Assembly (NCBI GenBank): GCA_011525015.1
Contig: WTJC01000038.1
Coordinates: 66,566-109,146, forward strand
Direction: 5' to 3'
Source of the DNA: Flavobacteriales bacterium
Lineage (GTDB): Bacteria; Bacteroidota; Bacteroidia; Flavobacteriales; Flavobacteriaceae
Length of the DNA: 42,581 nucleotides
Made by a program: the position numbers and the translations under genes
Notes under the pieces: model-generated
What the model was told of the DNA's origin: nothing
Databases searched by the model: none
The model's input: the letters and a program-made list of their open reading frames with translations, nothing else
Shown: positions 25,552 to 33,453 of the stretch, in pieces
Layout of the letters: each line of letters begins with the position of its first letter
Numbering within the stretch: the first letter of the stretch is position 1

Positions 25552-26322
25552 ATGGAAAAAGACATTTCAGCTTCACGATTTTCGGCATTACGCAAAGAAT
25601 TAGGGCTTACACAATCTGAGTTCGCTAACGAATTAGGTATATCAACAACTGCGGATATAGAAAGAGGTAAGACAAAAATTTCAGGTAAGATTTTGGTTAC
25701 GCTACAAGTAAAGTATCGCATTAACCCTTTGTGGTTGTTTGATGAATCAGACCAAATGTATATCGATCAAAAACCTATTTCTATTCTGCCTAAGGTTGTA
25801 GTGGTGGACAAAACCGATAGTGAAAACATTGTGCTAGTCAACACAAAAGCTGCTGCAGGATACCCACAAAACTTAGCTAATCCAGAGTTTTACGACAGTT
25901 TACCCGTATTTGATTTACCCATACCGGAATACCGAAATTCGAGTTATAGAGGTTTTCAAATTGAAGGGGATAGTATGTTGCCCTCATTACATCCTGGTGA
26001 CTGGGTTTTGGCTTCGGCTGTTGAACGTATAGACTACGTCAATCCAAACCGAATGTATGTAGTGATTTTGGAAGACGCTGTACTTGTGAAAAAGATTGCG
26101 CAAAAGCCTTTTTCGAATAATATTACTTTGATTTCTACTAATGAAAGCTACCCTCCTTATGATATAAAGGCTTTTAATATTCAAGAAATATGGGAGGTAA
26201 GAAGTAAATTAACCTTCAATTTTGAGCCTATGAATTCGAATAACCTTTTGAAAGATCTTCAAAATTCGATGGAAGAACTCAAAAAACAAATAGCGACGAA
26301 TCAAGGCACGTTAAATGCTTGA
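25552..26322 (+). CDS. XRE-S24 (LexA/CI-like) transcriptional repressor
   Basis: 256-aa regulator with an N-terminal helix-turn-helix (about 9-65: FSALRKELGLTQSEFANELG, then DIERGKTKISG) and a C-terminal S24 self-cleaving-type domain. Catalytic residues are visible: Ser141 in IEGDSMLPSLHPGD and Lys180 in AVLVKK. An Ala-Gly pair, A102-G103 in KAAAGYP, is in the right place for cleavage. A short coiled coil closes the protein (about 228-250). Compared with usual XRE domains, the stretch between the turn and IERGK (GISTTADIERG) is two residues short. It is divergent from DUF4130-uvrA across the four-box operator and overlaps the next minus-strand gene by 22 bp tail-to-tail. It likely represses both directions and is relieved by damage (inference). 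Confidence 0.9.
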   Translation: MEKDISASRFSALRKELGLTQSEFANELGISTTADIERGKTKISGKILVTLQVKYRINPLWLFDESDQMYIDQKPISILPKVVVVDKTDSENIVLVNTKAAAGYPQNLANPEFYDSLPVFDLPIPEYRNSSYRGFQIEGDSMLPSLHPGDWVLASAVERIDYVNPNRMYVVILEDAVLVKKIAQKPFSNNITLISTNESYPPYDIKAFNIQEIWEVRSKLTFNFEPMNSNNLLKDLQNSMEELKKQIATNQGTLNA

Positions 26323-27005
26323 ATGCTGTCAATGTTAATGGTGTAAAAGAATACCTTGTGTTTTTGTGAAATTAAAACATCTGTTTCTGTTGTGGTCCAG
26401 TCTTCCCAAGATGCGTAAATTCCTCCAATGGGTATTATTTTAGTCCACATTTGAAATCCTGTTGGTCTGTAAAGGCTATCCAGATGCCAGAGATAAGAAT
26501 CTCCCGGTGTGACGCCCCCTGAAGTGTATTCGACCATTAATCCGGTCTTTCCATTGTCTAATGTTAATATACTTCGCTTTGTTCCTTGATCAAAAACTTT
26601 AAAAGGGGCAAATACCCAAAAAGAATCGTTGATGAATCGTTCGTAGGCATTTTCACTAAGATCAGACTTTAAATTACCAGCTGTAGGTTCACCATTAATT
26701 TCAACACGACTTTTTTTGTAATCGCTGATATTTAAAACCACAGCAATAGAATCGTACTCAATTAGTGCTCTTTGGTTAAGTTTATTCCATCTGTATTTTC
26801 TACCATTCATATACCACTCGATGATATCTGTGGATCTGTAGGCGTCTACATTGAGATGTTCAACCATTTCATAGGCGATTCGTTCCGCTTCAGGCCCGCT
26901 TTTTCCTTGAGGTTTTTTCTCGTGAAGAATTAGTCTTAAGGCTAAAGCGGATAAAAATAGAAGAATGAATAAGGCAGCGGCTATTCGTGCTAATAATCTT
27001 ATCAT
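26301..27005 (-). CDS. Membrane-anchored protein, possibly LolA-like fold
   Basis: I cannot name this 234-aa protein. An uncleaved N-terminal membrane helix (about 5-28) is followed by a soluble domain likely facing the periplasm. Features such as YMNGRKYRWNKLNQRALIEYDSIAVVLN, FWVFAPFKVFDQGTKRSIL, SGGVTPGDSYLWHLDSLYRPTGFQMW and GIYASWEDW resemble the concave beta-sheet of LolA-type lipoprotein-sorting or lipid-binding proteins; this is pattern recognition only. It starts 2 bp after the gamma-glutamyltransferase gene, so it is third in the acyl-carrier-protein phosphodiesterase/GGT unit. Confidence 0.6.
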   Translation of the reverse strand: MIRLLARIAAALFILLFLSALALRLILHEKKPQGKSGPEAERIAYEMVEHLNVDAYRSTDIIEWYMNGRKYRWNKLNQRALIEYDSIAVVLNISDYKKSRVEINGEPTAGNLKSDLSENAYERFINDSFWVFAPFKVFDQGTKRSILTLDNGKTGLMVEYTSGGVTPGDSYLWHLDSLYRPTGFQMWTKIIPIGGIYASWEDWTTTETDVLISQKHKVFFYTINIDSIQAFNVP

Positions 27006-27007
27006 AA

Positions 27008-28699
27008 TTAAAATCCTATTGCGGTATCATCACCTCTTGGGTCAGCTCCTCCTTCAAGACTTCCTGAAGGCAATACTTTTATCGCGTCTACTTTACCAAT
27101 AATTCGCGTATACCCTTTGTTGTGAATATATCCTTTTGTTGTAAGCTCTTCGAGTGTAGCATCGTCAAATCCATTGGGTTCAAATGTAACCATGTCTGGT
27201 AACCATTGATGGTGAAACCTATTGGCATTTACAGCCTCTTGCATACTCATGTCAAATTCATGCGCATTCAAAATGGTTTGAGCTACTGCTGTGATAATTG
27301 TAGATCCGCCAGGAGTTCCAACAACTACAAAAAGCTCATTGTCCTTTTCAACAATGGTAGGGGTCATGCTGCTGAGCATTCTTTTTTGAGGCTGAATTTT
27401 ATTGGCCTCAGCTCCAATTAAACCAAACATATTTGGCACTCCTGGTTTGGCGCTAAAATCGTCCATTTCATTATTAAAAAACAGTCCCAGTTCTTCACTG
27501 TACAATTTAGAACCATATCCTCCATTAATGGTGGTGGTCACAGAAACGGCATTTCCGAACTGATCAACTATAGAATAATGGGTAGTCTCGTCACTTTCAG
27601 CATAATTGACTTCTCCCTTGCTGACGGTTGATGAAGAGGTGGCTTTGTCAAAAGTAAAATTCGACATCCTATCGTTTAAATACTCGGTATTTAATAACTG
27701 CTCTGTTGGAATATCTACAAAATCTGGATCTCCTAAATAGAAATTTCTGTCGGCGTAAGCTCTTCTAAATGACTCGGTTAACAACTGAATATACTCAGCC
27801 TTATTGTGCTCATACTGACCAATATTAAAGGGTTCAATCATCTTAAATATCTGTGCCATGGTCATTCCTCCACTTGAGGGTGGCCCCATAGAAATGATAT
27901 TTAAGTTTTCATACTGAAATTGAATAGGTGCTCTCCATTGCGCTCGATACAGTTCAAGATCCTGTAAACTGAGTATACCTCCTTTTTCTTGAATGAATGA
28001 AACCATCTTTTCTGCAACTTCTCCTGCGTAAAAGCCATCTCTCTTGTATTTAGAAATTGAGCTAAGGGTTTGAGCTAATTGTAGACGTTTTATGGTGTCT
28101 CCCTCTTTTTTACCACTAAATTCATCCAAAGGTTTGCCATTCACAGCAGTGAGAATACTATCGTAATACTTTAATCTTTTTTCTTGTTTCTCAGTGACAA
28201 CAAACCCCTTTTTTGCTAGGGCAATCACGGGTGACAATATTTCTTCTAGCGGTAGGGTTCCAAATTTCTCATGTACCTGCAATATACCGTCAACTGTTCC
28301 TGGAACACCAATAGCCATTGCTCCTGTAGTGCTCATTCCTGGAATTACGTTTCCTTCTTCGTCTAAATACATATCCTCAGAAGCTTGCAAGGGTGCCTTT
28401 TCTCGGTAATCAATACTTCCCACATCGCCATTGGCTAAGCGGTAGACCATAAATCCGCCACCTGCTAAATTTCCTGCAAAGGGAAAAGTTACGGCCAGTG
28501 CCATTTCAGTGGCGACCATTGCGTCAAATGCATTACCGCCTTTCTTCATCAAATCAGCTCCTATGGCAGAGGCTTCTTTTCGTGCAGAAACAACCATGGC
28601 ATTTTCTGTAATAAGCCCCATCTGCTGCTCTGAATTATTAGAACAGGAAGCAATAAAAAGCACTAGAGCAAAAGCGCTTATAAAACGTAATTGAATCAT
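27008..28699 (-). CDS. ggt: Gamma-glutamyltransferase, lipoprotein
   Basis: 563-aa Ntn hydrolase that removes the gamma-glutamyl group of glutathione or other gamma-glutamyl compounds, by transfer or hydrolysis. A lipoprotein signal ends at C19 (LFIASC), so it should be anchored in the outer membrane or periplasm. The autocleavage/nucleophile threonine is T372 in DETTHYSIVDQFGNAVSVT. The large subunit is residues ~20-371 and the small one 372-563. GPPSSGGMTMAQI and the later GTPGGSTIITAV loop are as expected. Its ATG overlaps the stop of the upstream phosphodiesterase gene (ATGA) and the next gene follows 2 bp later, a tight three-gene operon. Substrate in this host is not known. Confidence 0.94.
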   Translation of the reverse strand: MIQLRFISAFALVLFIASCSNNSEQQMGLITENAMVVSARKEASAIGADLMKKGGNAFDAMVATEMALAVTFPFAGNLAGGGFMVYRLANGDVGSIDYREKAPLQASEDMYLDEEGNVIPGMSTTGAMAIGVPGTVDGILQVHEKFGTLPLEEILSPVIALAKKGFVVTEKQEKRLKYYDSILTAVNGKPLDEFSGKKEGDTIKRLQLAQTLSSISKYKRDGFYAGEVAEKMVSFIQEKGGILSLQDLELYRAQWRAPIQFQYENLNIISMGPPSSGGMTMAQIFKMIEPFNIGQYEHNKAEYIQLLTESFRRAYADRNFYLGDPDFVDIPTEQLLNTEYLNDRMSNFTFDKATSSSTVSKGEVNYAESDETTHYSIVDQFGNAVSVTTTINGGYGSKLYSEELGLFFNNEMDDFSAKPGVPNMFGLIGAEANKIQPQKRMLSSMTPTIVEKDNELFVVVGTPGGSTIITAVAQTILNAHEFDMSMQEAVNANRFHHQWLPDMVTFEPNGFDDATLEELTTKGYIHNKGYTRIIGKVDAIKVLPSGSLEGGADPRGDDTAIGF

Positions 28700-29280
28700 A
28701 ATTTGGAGATTTCTTTTTTACAGTAATTAGTCAGTTCATCAAAAAAACAAAAAAAATCTTGTTCAAGGAGATCGAAGTGCTCAAATAAGTCATTCGTTGC
28801 GAATTCTAAATTATTTTGATAGGCAGAACGTCTTGAGATTCCGCGTAGTGATTTTTGAATACCCTCAATTGTTTTGTAATGTATAAACCAATTTTCTTTG
28901 ATCAAGTAAGGTACAATTTTTTGACTCTTAGCGGGAAGTTCATGTTGATGTTTTAGCAAGCTTGAATAAAACCTCTGGCAATAGTGTTCCAAAGGTTCAT
29001 TACTGAATTTATCCCAGTGAATCGCTAAAAAATGGTCGTAGAATAAATCCATAGCTACAGGACTGTAATGTCTTTGACTTTTTCGAATTCGCGAACAGCT
29101 TTTTCTGTAAACAGGATGCTCGTCTGTAAAGGAGTCGATAAGCCGATGATATTTGATTCCTTTGATAAAATCTTTTTTTAAAAACTCGAATTTATTGCCT
29201 TTGACATGATCGGCTATAAAATTTCCAATCGCTATATCTGAATCATCGTAGGATAAAAAGAGATGAGCTAAATAATTCAT
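28696..29280 (-). CDS. acpH: Acyl carrier protein phosphodiesterase (AcpH family)
   Basis: 194-aa cytoplasmic hydrolase that removes the 4'-phosphopantetheine arm from acyl carrier protein. It belongs to the HD-like AcpH (DUF479) family: MNYLAHLFLS, GNFIADHVKG, KYHRLIDSFTDEHP and DLFYDHFLAIHW carry the conserved His and Asp residues. Length matches the family. It is first in an operon with ggt (4-bp overlap) and a membrane-anchored protein. It is head-to-head with glmM across only 46 bp, where both genes have exact TAnnTTTG elements facing each other. Confidence 0.85.
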   Translation of the reverse strand: MNYLAHLFLSYDDSDIAIGNFIADHVKGNKFEFLKKDFIKGIKYHRLIDSFTDEHPVYRKSCSRIRKSQRHYSPVAMDLFYDHFLAIHWDKFSNEPLEHYCQRFYSSLLKHQHELPAKSQKIVPYLIKENWFIHYKTIEGIQKSLRGISRRSAYQNNLEFATNDLFEHFDLLEQDFFCFFDELTNYCKKEISKL

Positions 29281-29302
29281 AGTCTGAACGAATGGATATC
29301 TT

Positions 29303-29310
29303 TATTTTTG
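29303..29310 (+). promoter_or_regulatory. -7 element of the glmM promoter
   Basis: TATTTTTG, exact TAnnTTTG, 16 bp before the glmM ATG. Only 3 bp separate it from the opposing -7 element of acpH, so the two promoters should exclude each other. Confidence 0.6.
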
Positions 29311-29313
29311 CCT

Positions 29314-29321
29314 CAAAGATA
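29314..29321 (-). promoter_or_regulatory. -7 element of the acpH-ggt promoter
   Basis: TATCTTTG on the minus strand, exact TAnnTTTG, about 33 bp before the acpH ATG. It points toward the plus-strand glmM element, so transcription from the two must run through each other's start region. Confidence 0.55.
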
Positions 29322-29326
29322 AAAAT

Positions 29327-30718
29327 ATGACTCTCATACGTTCCATTTCTGGTATTCGCGGTACAATTGGCGGAGTACCTGACCAAAATCTCACCCCAAT
29401 TGATGTTGTAAAGTTCTCTTCGGCTTACGGAATGATGCTAAAAGCAAGATGCACCAACCATCAGCCAAAGGTTGTAATAGGTCGTGACGCAAGAATATCA
29501 GGCGAAATGATACAGTCTTTAGTGGTTAACTCCTTAATTGCCTTGGGAATAGATGTTGTTAGTTTAGAACTCTCAACCACACCGACTGTTGAATTTGCGG
29601 TAGTAAATGAAAAGGCTGATGGCGGAATTGTATTGACAGCTTCACACAATCCTGCGCAGTGGAATGCCTTAAAATTATTAAATGAGAGAGGTGAATTTAT
29701 CGATGCGACTCAAGGAGCAGAATTGATTAAGATTGCGGAAAGTGAATCATTTGAGTACAGCAATTATGATTCATTGGGTAAACTTAGCCGTGTAGACGAT
29801 TATATAGAAAAACACATCGACAAAATCTTAAGCATAGAAACGGTAGATCTTGAGCGCATACGCAAGGCAAATTTTAAATTCGTTGTTGATGGAGTCAATT
29901 CAACAGGTGGTATTGCTGTTCCTAAGTTGTTGCATAGGTTAGGAGTAGATGTCGTTTCATTATACTGTGAACCTACGGGTAATTTTCCGCATAATCCTGA
30001 GCCTCTTGAAGAACATTTGGTGGATTTAAAATCAGAGGTTATAGCTAGTAAAGCCCATGGCGGTATTGTTGTAGATCCAGATGTAGACCGATTGGCATTT
30101 GTAGATGAAAAAGGAAATATGTTTGGTGAAGAATACACCCTGGTGGCTTGTGCAGATTATATTCTTTCCATGAATCCTGGTGCTACCACGGTTTCGAATC
30201 TTTCATCTACAAGAGCATTAACAGATGTTACCCAGAAATATTCCGGTCAATATTTTGCTTCGGCTGTTGGAGAAGTTAACGTCGTTGAAAAAATGAAAGA
30301 AAAAAATGCCATTATCGGTGGCGAAGGTAATGGAGGAGTGATTTATCCGCGCAATCATTACGGCCGTGACGCTCTTGTAGGGATAGCACTTTTTCTGTCC
30401 TCGCTGGCACAAAAGAATATTCAAATGTCTGAATTAAGAGCAAGCTTCCCTTCATATTATATGAGTAAACAAAAAATTGAACTCAGCGCTGATTTAAATG
30501 TGGATGAACTTTTGCAAAAAATGCATGATAAATACAGCAAAGAGGATGTAGAAATCTTAACGATTGACGGTGTTAAGCTATTGTTCGAAAGTAGTTGGGT
30601 GCATATGCGTAAATCAAATACTGAGCCCATAATCAGGGTTTATACTGAATCTACCACTACTGATAAAGCAAAAGATTTGGCCGAGAGGTTCTGTGCAGAA
30701 CTATTGAGCCTCGTTTAG
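29327..30718 (+). CDS. glmM: Phosphoglucosamine mutase
   Basis: Alpha-D-phosphohexomutase, 463 aa, converting glucosamine-6-phosphate to glucosamine-1-phosphate for UDP-GlcNAc, hence peptidoglycan and lipid A. The phosphoserine is S106 in TASHNP, the Mg2+ loop is DPDVDR (250-255), the sugar-specificity loop is GGEGNGG, and the phosphate-binding loop is near RKSNTEPIIRVY. The GEGNGG form differs from GEQSGH of E. coli GlmM and is seen in a Bacteroidota/archaeal-like branch (recalled, not checked). It could in principle also act on glucose or mannose phosphates. It is head-to-head with acpH and its stop overlaps the acyltransferase gene from the other strand. Confidence 0.87.
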   Translation: MTLIRSISGIRGTIGGVPDQNLTPIDVVKFSSAYGMMLKARCTNHQPKVVIGRDARISGEMIQSLVVNSLIALGIDVVSLELSTTPTVEFAVVNEKADGGIVLTASHNPAQWNALKLLNERGEFIDATQGAELIKIAESESFEYSNYDSLGKLSRVDDYIEKHIDKILSIETVDLERIRKANFKFVVDGVNSTGGIAVPKLLHRLGVDVVSLYCEPTGNFPHNPEPLEEHLVDLKSEVIASKAHGGIVVDPDVDRLAFVDEKGNMFGEEYTLVACADYILSMNPGATTVSNLSSTRALTDVTQKYSGQYFASAVGEVNVVEKMKEKNAIIGGEGNGGVIYPRNHYGRDALVGIALFLSSLAQKNIQMSELRASFPSYYMSKQKIELSADLNVDELLQKMHDKYSKEDVEILTIDGVKLLFESSWVHMRKSNTEPIIRVYTESTTTDKAKDLAERFCAELLSLV

Positions 30719-31587
30719 TTTCTAGCGTGTTTGAACCTTCGATGCGTCCAAAGGTATAAATCTGGCTTTTCTAAAATCGCTTGACGAACACGATTCATAT
30801 AAATATCGGTCAGTTCAAAGGGTTTCAATTCTTGAGGATTAGTAGTCAATACTTCTAAGTGGCCTTCATAGTGTCCGCGTTTAACCTTATTCATGTCTAA
30901 AAAGACCATGGGCATATTGTACTTTCTACATAATTCTTCTGCTCCTGTATGCATGGGTACTTCTTTGCCGAAAAAGGTATTCCAATATTTAGCTTTTCGT
31001 TTCAAGGGAGATTGATCACTAATGATACCATATACCGAAGGTATTTTTTGACTTTCTTGCTGATCGATAATGACTCTGGTTTCTGCAGTATGCGTCATAA
31101 TGGTGCCCATTTTACCTCGAGAACTTCTGATTTTTCGATCAAAGTAGGGGTTTTCAAGTCTGGAGTAAATACTGTATATCGGAACATCTGTCAGGTTAGT
31201 AATACTATTGGCCCATTCCCAATTTGCGATATGAGGCATCGTCAGTATAAAACTGCGGTCTTTGAGTTGCTGCATCTCAAGGTGATTTAAAACCTTGTAA
31301 CGCTTATCGTATTCTTGACGATTCATTGAAAAGGCCTTAATCATTTCAACGAGCACATCGCAAAAATGCTTGTAAAAATTTTTAATGATTGCTTCTTGTT
31401 CGGCTCTTGTCTTATGCTCAAAGGCAATTTGTATATTTGATCGCACCACGTTAATACGGTACTTGAAAATGCGATAAACAAAAAAGTTTAAAACATCAGA
31501 AATACCGTAAATAACCCTAAATGGAAGTTTTGACAACAGGTAAATAATAGGATAAGTCAAAATGAAGGTTATCCAGTGCAAAAACAT
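30715..31587 (-). CDS. LpxL/HtrB-family lipid A acyltransferase
   Basis: 290-aa member of the lysophospholipid acyltransferase family that adds secondary acyl chains to lipid A. An N-terminal membrane segment (about 4-22) anchors it in the inner membrane. The H(X)4E catalytic motif is H119-E124 in MPHIANWEW. A glycine/proline-rich region follows (SDQSPLKRKAKYWNTFFGKEVPMHTGAEELC). It lies next to glmM, which feeds UDP-GlcNAc into the same lipid A pathway, and head-to-head with the rhomboid gene. Which acyl position it modifies cannot be told from sequence. Confidence 0.87.
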   Translation of the reverse strand: MFLHWITFILTYPIIYLLSKLPFRVIYGISDVLNFFVYRIFKYRINVVRSNIQIAFEHKTRAEQEAIIKNFYKHFCDVLVEMIKAFSMNRQEYDKRYKVLNHLEMQQLKDRSFILTMPHIANWEWANSITNLTDVPIYSIYSRLENPYFDRKIRSSRGKMGTIMTHTAETRVIIDQQESQKIPSVYGIISDQSPLKRKAKYWNTFFGKEVPMHTGAEELCRKYNMPMVFLDMNKVKRGHYEGHLEVLTTNPQELKPFELTDIYMNRVRQAILEKPDLYLWTHRRFKHARN

Positions 31588-31620
31588 ATGAGCTCAAATT
31601 AAAGCCTTAAAATTACAACT

Positions 31621-32268
31621 ATGTCGATAAATCTTAATCCGGTTTACGTAATAATTGCTATAAATAGCCTAGTCAGTTTCTATTGTTTCAATCGTCCTGG
31701 ACTATTTGATCGACTCAAGTTTCAGGTGAGCGCCATCTCAAACGGACAGTATTACAGAATTGTGAGTTCTGGTTTTTTACATGTCGACTTCACACACCTG
31801 CTGTTCAACATGATTACCCTTTTCTTTTTTGGAGATGTTGTGGTGTCGGCCTTTGGTGTGAACGCTTTTTATCTCATTTATTTCTTCTGTTTAATCGGGG
31901 GAGGAATCATTGGATATCAATTCCATAAAAATGAACCGTACTACAGTGCTGTCGGCGCCAGTGGAGCGGTAACCGGTATCTTATACGTATCTATTCTATT
32001 GCGTCCTGAAATGCAAATGATGATTTTACCGATACCATTTCCAATACCTGCCTATTGGGTTGGAATAGGGTATATGGTTTATTCCATTTACGGAATGCAA
32101 AAACCTTTCGGAAATATTGGTCACTCAGCTCATTTTGGTGGAGCTATTAGTGGCTTACTTACAATTATGCTACTAAGCCCTTGGGTAGCTCTGAGGTATC
32201 CGCTTATTATGGCGCTCATGATTCTACCCGTATTATATGCTGTTTATTTATTTCGAAAGCGAAATTAG
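31621..32268 (+). CDS. Rhomboid-family intramembrane serine protease
   Basis: 215-aa inner-membrane protein with about six transmembrane helices. The catalytic dyad is S114 in GASGAV and H171 in SAHFGGAISG; the conserved L1/TM2 motif HLLFNM has H59 and N63. It cleaves membrane-spanning proteins inside the bilayer; substrates are unknown. All core residues are present, so it should be active. It runs tail-to-tail into the TlpA-like gene with a 4-bp overlap and starts 33 bp from the divergent acyltransferase. Confidence 0.92.
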   Translation: MSINLNPVYVIIAINSLVSFYCFNRPGLFDRLKFQVSAISNGQYYRIVSSGFLHVDFTHLLFNMITLFFFGDVVVSAFGVNAFYLIYFFCLIGGGIIGYQFHKNEPYYSAVGASGAVTGILYVSILLRPEMQMMILPIPFPIPAYWVGIGYMVYSIYGMQKPFGNIGHSAHFGGAISGLLTIMLLSPWVALRYPLIMALMILPVLYAVYLFRKRN

Positions 32269-33416
32269 TCTAACAATTCACTGATTTTTTGGCGTAATTG
32301 ATAACCCCGTAAGTTCTTTGCGATGATTACACCATTTTCATCAACAAGAAAAGAACTCGGAATGGCAGTGATGTTGAAGCTTCGCGCTATAGGTCCTCTA
32401 AAACGTTGAAGATGAGAAATCTGCGTCCAATCGAGTTGATCGTCGGCAATGGCTTGCGTCCATCGACTTTTACTGGTATCCAATGAAACGCCAACGACTG
32501 TAAAACCTTTATCGCGATAGTCTTGATAAACACTTACAATATTTGGGTTTTCAAGTCGGCAGGGTTTACACCATGCAGCCCAAAAATCAATTAGAGTTAT
32601 TTTTCCCAAATGATCGTAAAGTTCAATTTCTGTTCCATCAGGCTGTGGTCCTTTGAAGTTTTCTACCGTACTTCCTATTTTTGATTTTGTCAACTTTTCG
32701 CTGAGTTCGAAGGCCTTGCCGGCTATACCTGACTGTTTTACTTTTTTAGACTTTAAATCTAACCAGTCTGTGAATTCTTCTGAAGAAATTAAGCGCTGTT
32801 GTTGAAGATCAAATAAAAACCAAACCGCCAAAATAGATTCATTCATCGTAGAGGCGAATTCTCTGATGTAAGAAATATTTTGATTTTGAATATCCTGATA
32901 CTTCTGTCGAATTTGCATGATTTGTTGAGAATCTTGAGTTGAAGCATTTTGTTCAAATTCTCTTTGAATTGTTCTTAGTTGAGACTGGAAATACTTGGTT
33001 TTTTCGAGATAATCGTTTAGATATCCGTTTTGTTCACCGCCTTGAACTTCAAGCGTATTGTTTTGATAATTTACTGTTACTTCTTCTGCATCAAGAAATA
33101 AAAGGGTTTGAAGCTGCTGGTCTTTTGCCTGTAGTAAAAATAAATCTTGGGGATTTACACTGAGCGATATAGATTTATTTGAATTGGTATTTAAGGAGTC
33201 GATCAGTTCCGGTTGTTCAAGATAATTTTGGCGTAATAAATACAGCACAACATCCTCTTCTTGTAATAAATCTATGTTTAAACTTAACTTCACCTCTCTT
33301 ACAGACTCTAAATCAGCGTTTTGAGTGCAAGAGGTCATAAAACCTATAAGTGTAATAAAAGCGTAAACAGCTATTCTTTTGATTTTCACAATTTTAAACA
33401 AAGAAATTTTTGGCAT
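32265..33416 (-). CDS. TlpA/ResA-like thioredoxin-domain lipoprotein
   Basis: 383-aa exported thiol-disulfide protein. A signal peptide with lipidation Cys30 (FMTSC) anchors it to a membrane. Residues ~40-250 form a helical, Gln-rich domain of the kind found before the thioredoxin domain in Bacteroidota TlpA-like proteins. The C-terminal thioredoxin fold has the active site WCKPC (C283, C286) and the cis-proline AIPSSFLVDENG. It likely reduces or oxidises exported cysteine proteins. ATG at 33416 is about 24 bp after an exact -7 element; an in-frame GTG nine codons in could also start the signal peptide. Confidence 0.88.
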   Translation of the reverse strand: MPKISLFKIVKIKRIAVYAFITLIGFMTSCTQNADLESVREVKLSLNIDLLQEEDVVLYLLRQNYLEQPELIDSLNTNSNKSISLSVNPQDLFLLQAKDQQLQTLLFLDAEEVTVNYQNNTLEVQGGEQNGYLNDYLEKTKYFQSQLRTIQREFEQNASTQDSQQIMQIRQKYQDIQNQNISYIREFASTMNESILAVWFLFDLQQQRLISSEEFTDWLDLKSKKVKQSGIAGKAFELSEKLTKSKIGSTVENFKGPQPDGTEIELYDHLGKITLIDFWAAWCKPCRLENPNIVSVYQDYRDKGFTVVGVSLDTSKSRWTQAIADDQLDWTQISHLQRFRGPIARSFNITAIPSSFLVDENGVIIAKNLRGYQLRQKISELLD

Positions 33417-33427
33417 TTATTTTAACT

Positions 33428-33435
33428 TAAATTTG
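33428..33435 (+). promoter_or_regulatory. -7 element of the YdiJ-like gene
   Basis: TAAATTTG, exact TAnnTTTG, 18 bp before the ATG at 33454. It supports that start over the longer open frame beginning at 33379. It faces the opposing -7 element at 33440-33447 with 4 bp between. Confidence 0.6.
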
Positions 33436-33439
33436 TCTG

Positions 33440-33447
33440 CAAAATTA
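33440..33447 (-). promoter_or_regulatory. -7 element of the TlpA-like gene
   Basis: TAATTTTG on the minus strand, exact TAnnTTTG, about 24 bp before the ATG at 33416. It overlaps head-on with the plus-strand promoter. Confidence 0.55.
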
Positions 33448-33453
33448 CTAAAG

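Noticed and set aside
33379-33453. Longer start for the YdiJ-like protein
   Set aside because: The extra 25 residues overlap the divergent gene and the -7 promoter element at 33428; family N-termini fit ATG 33454.
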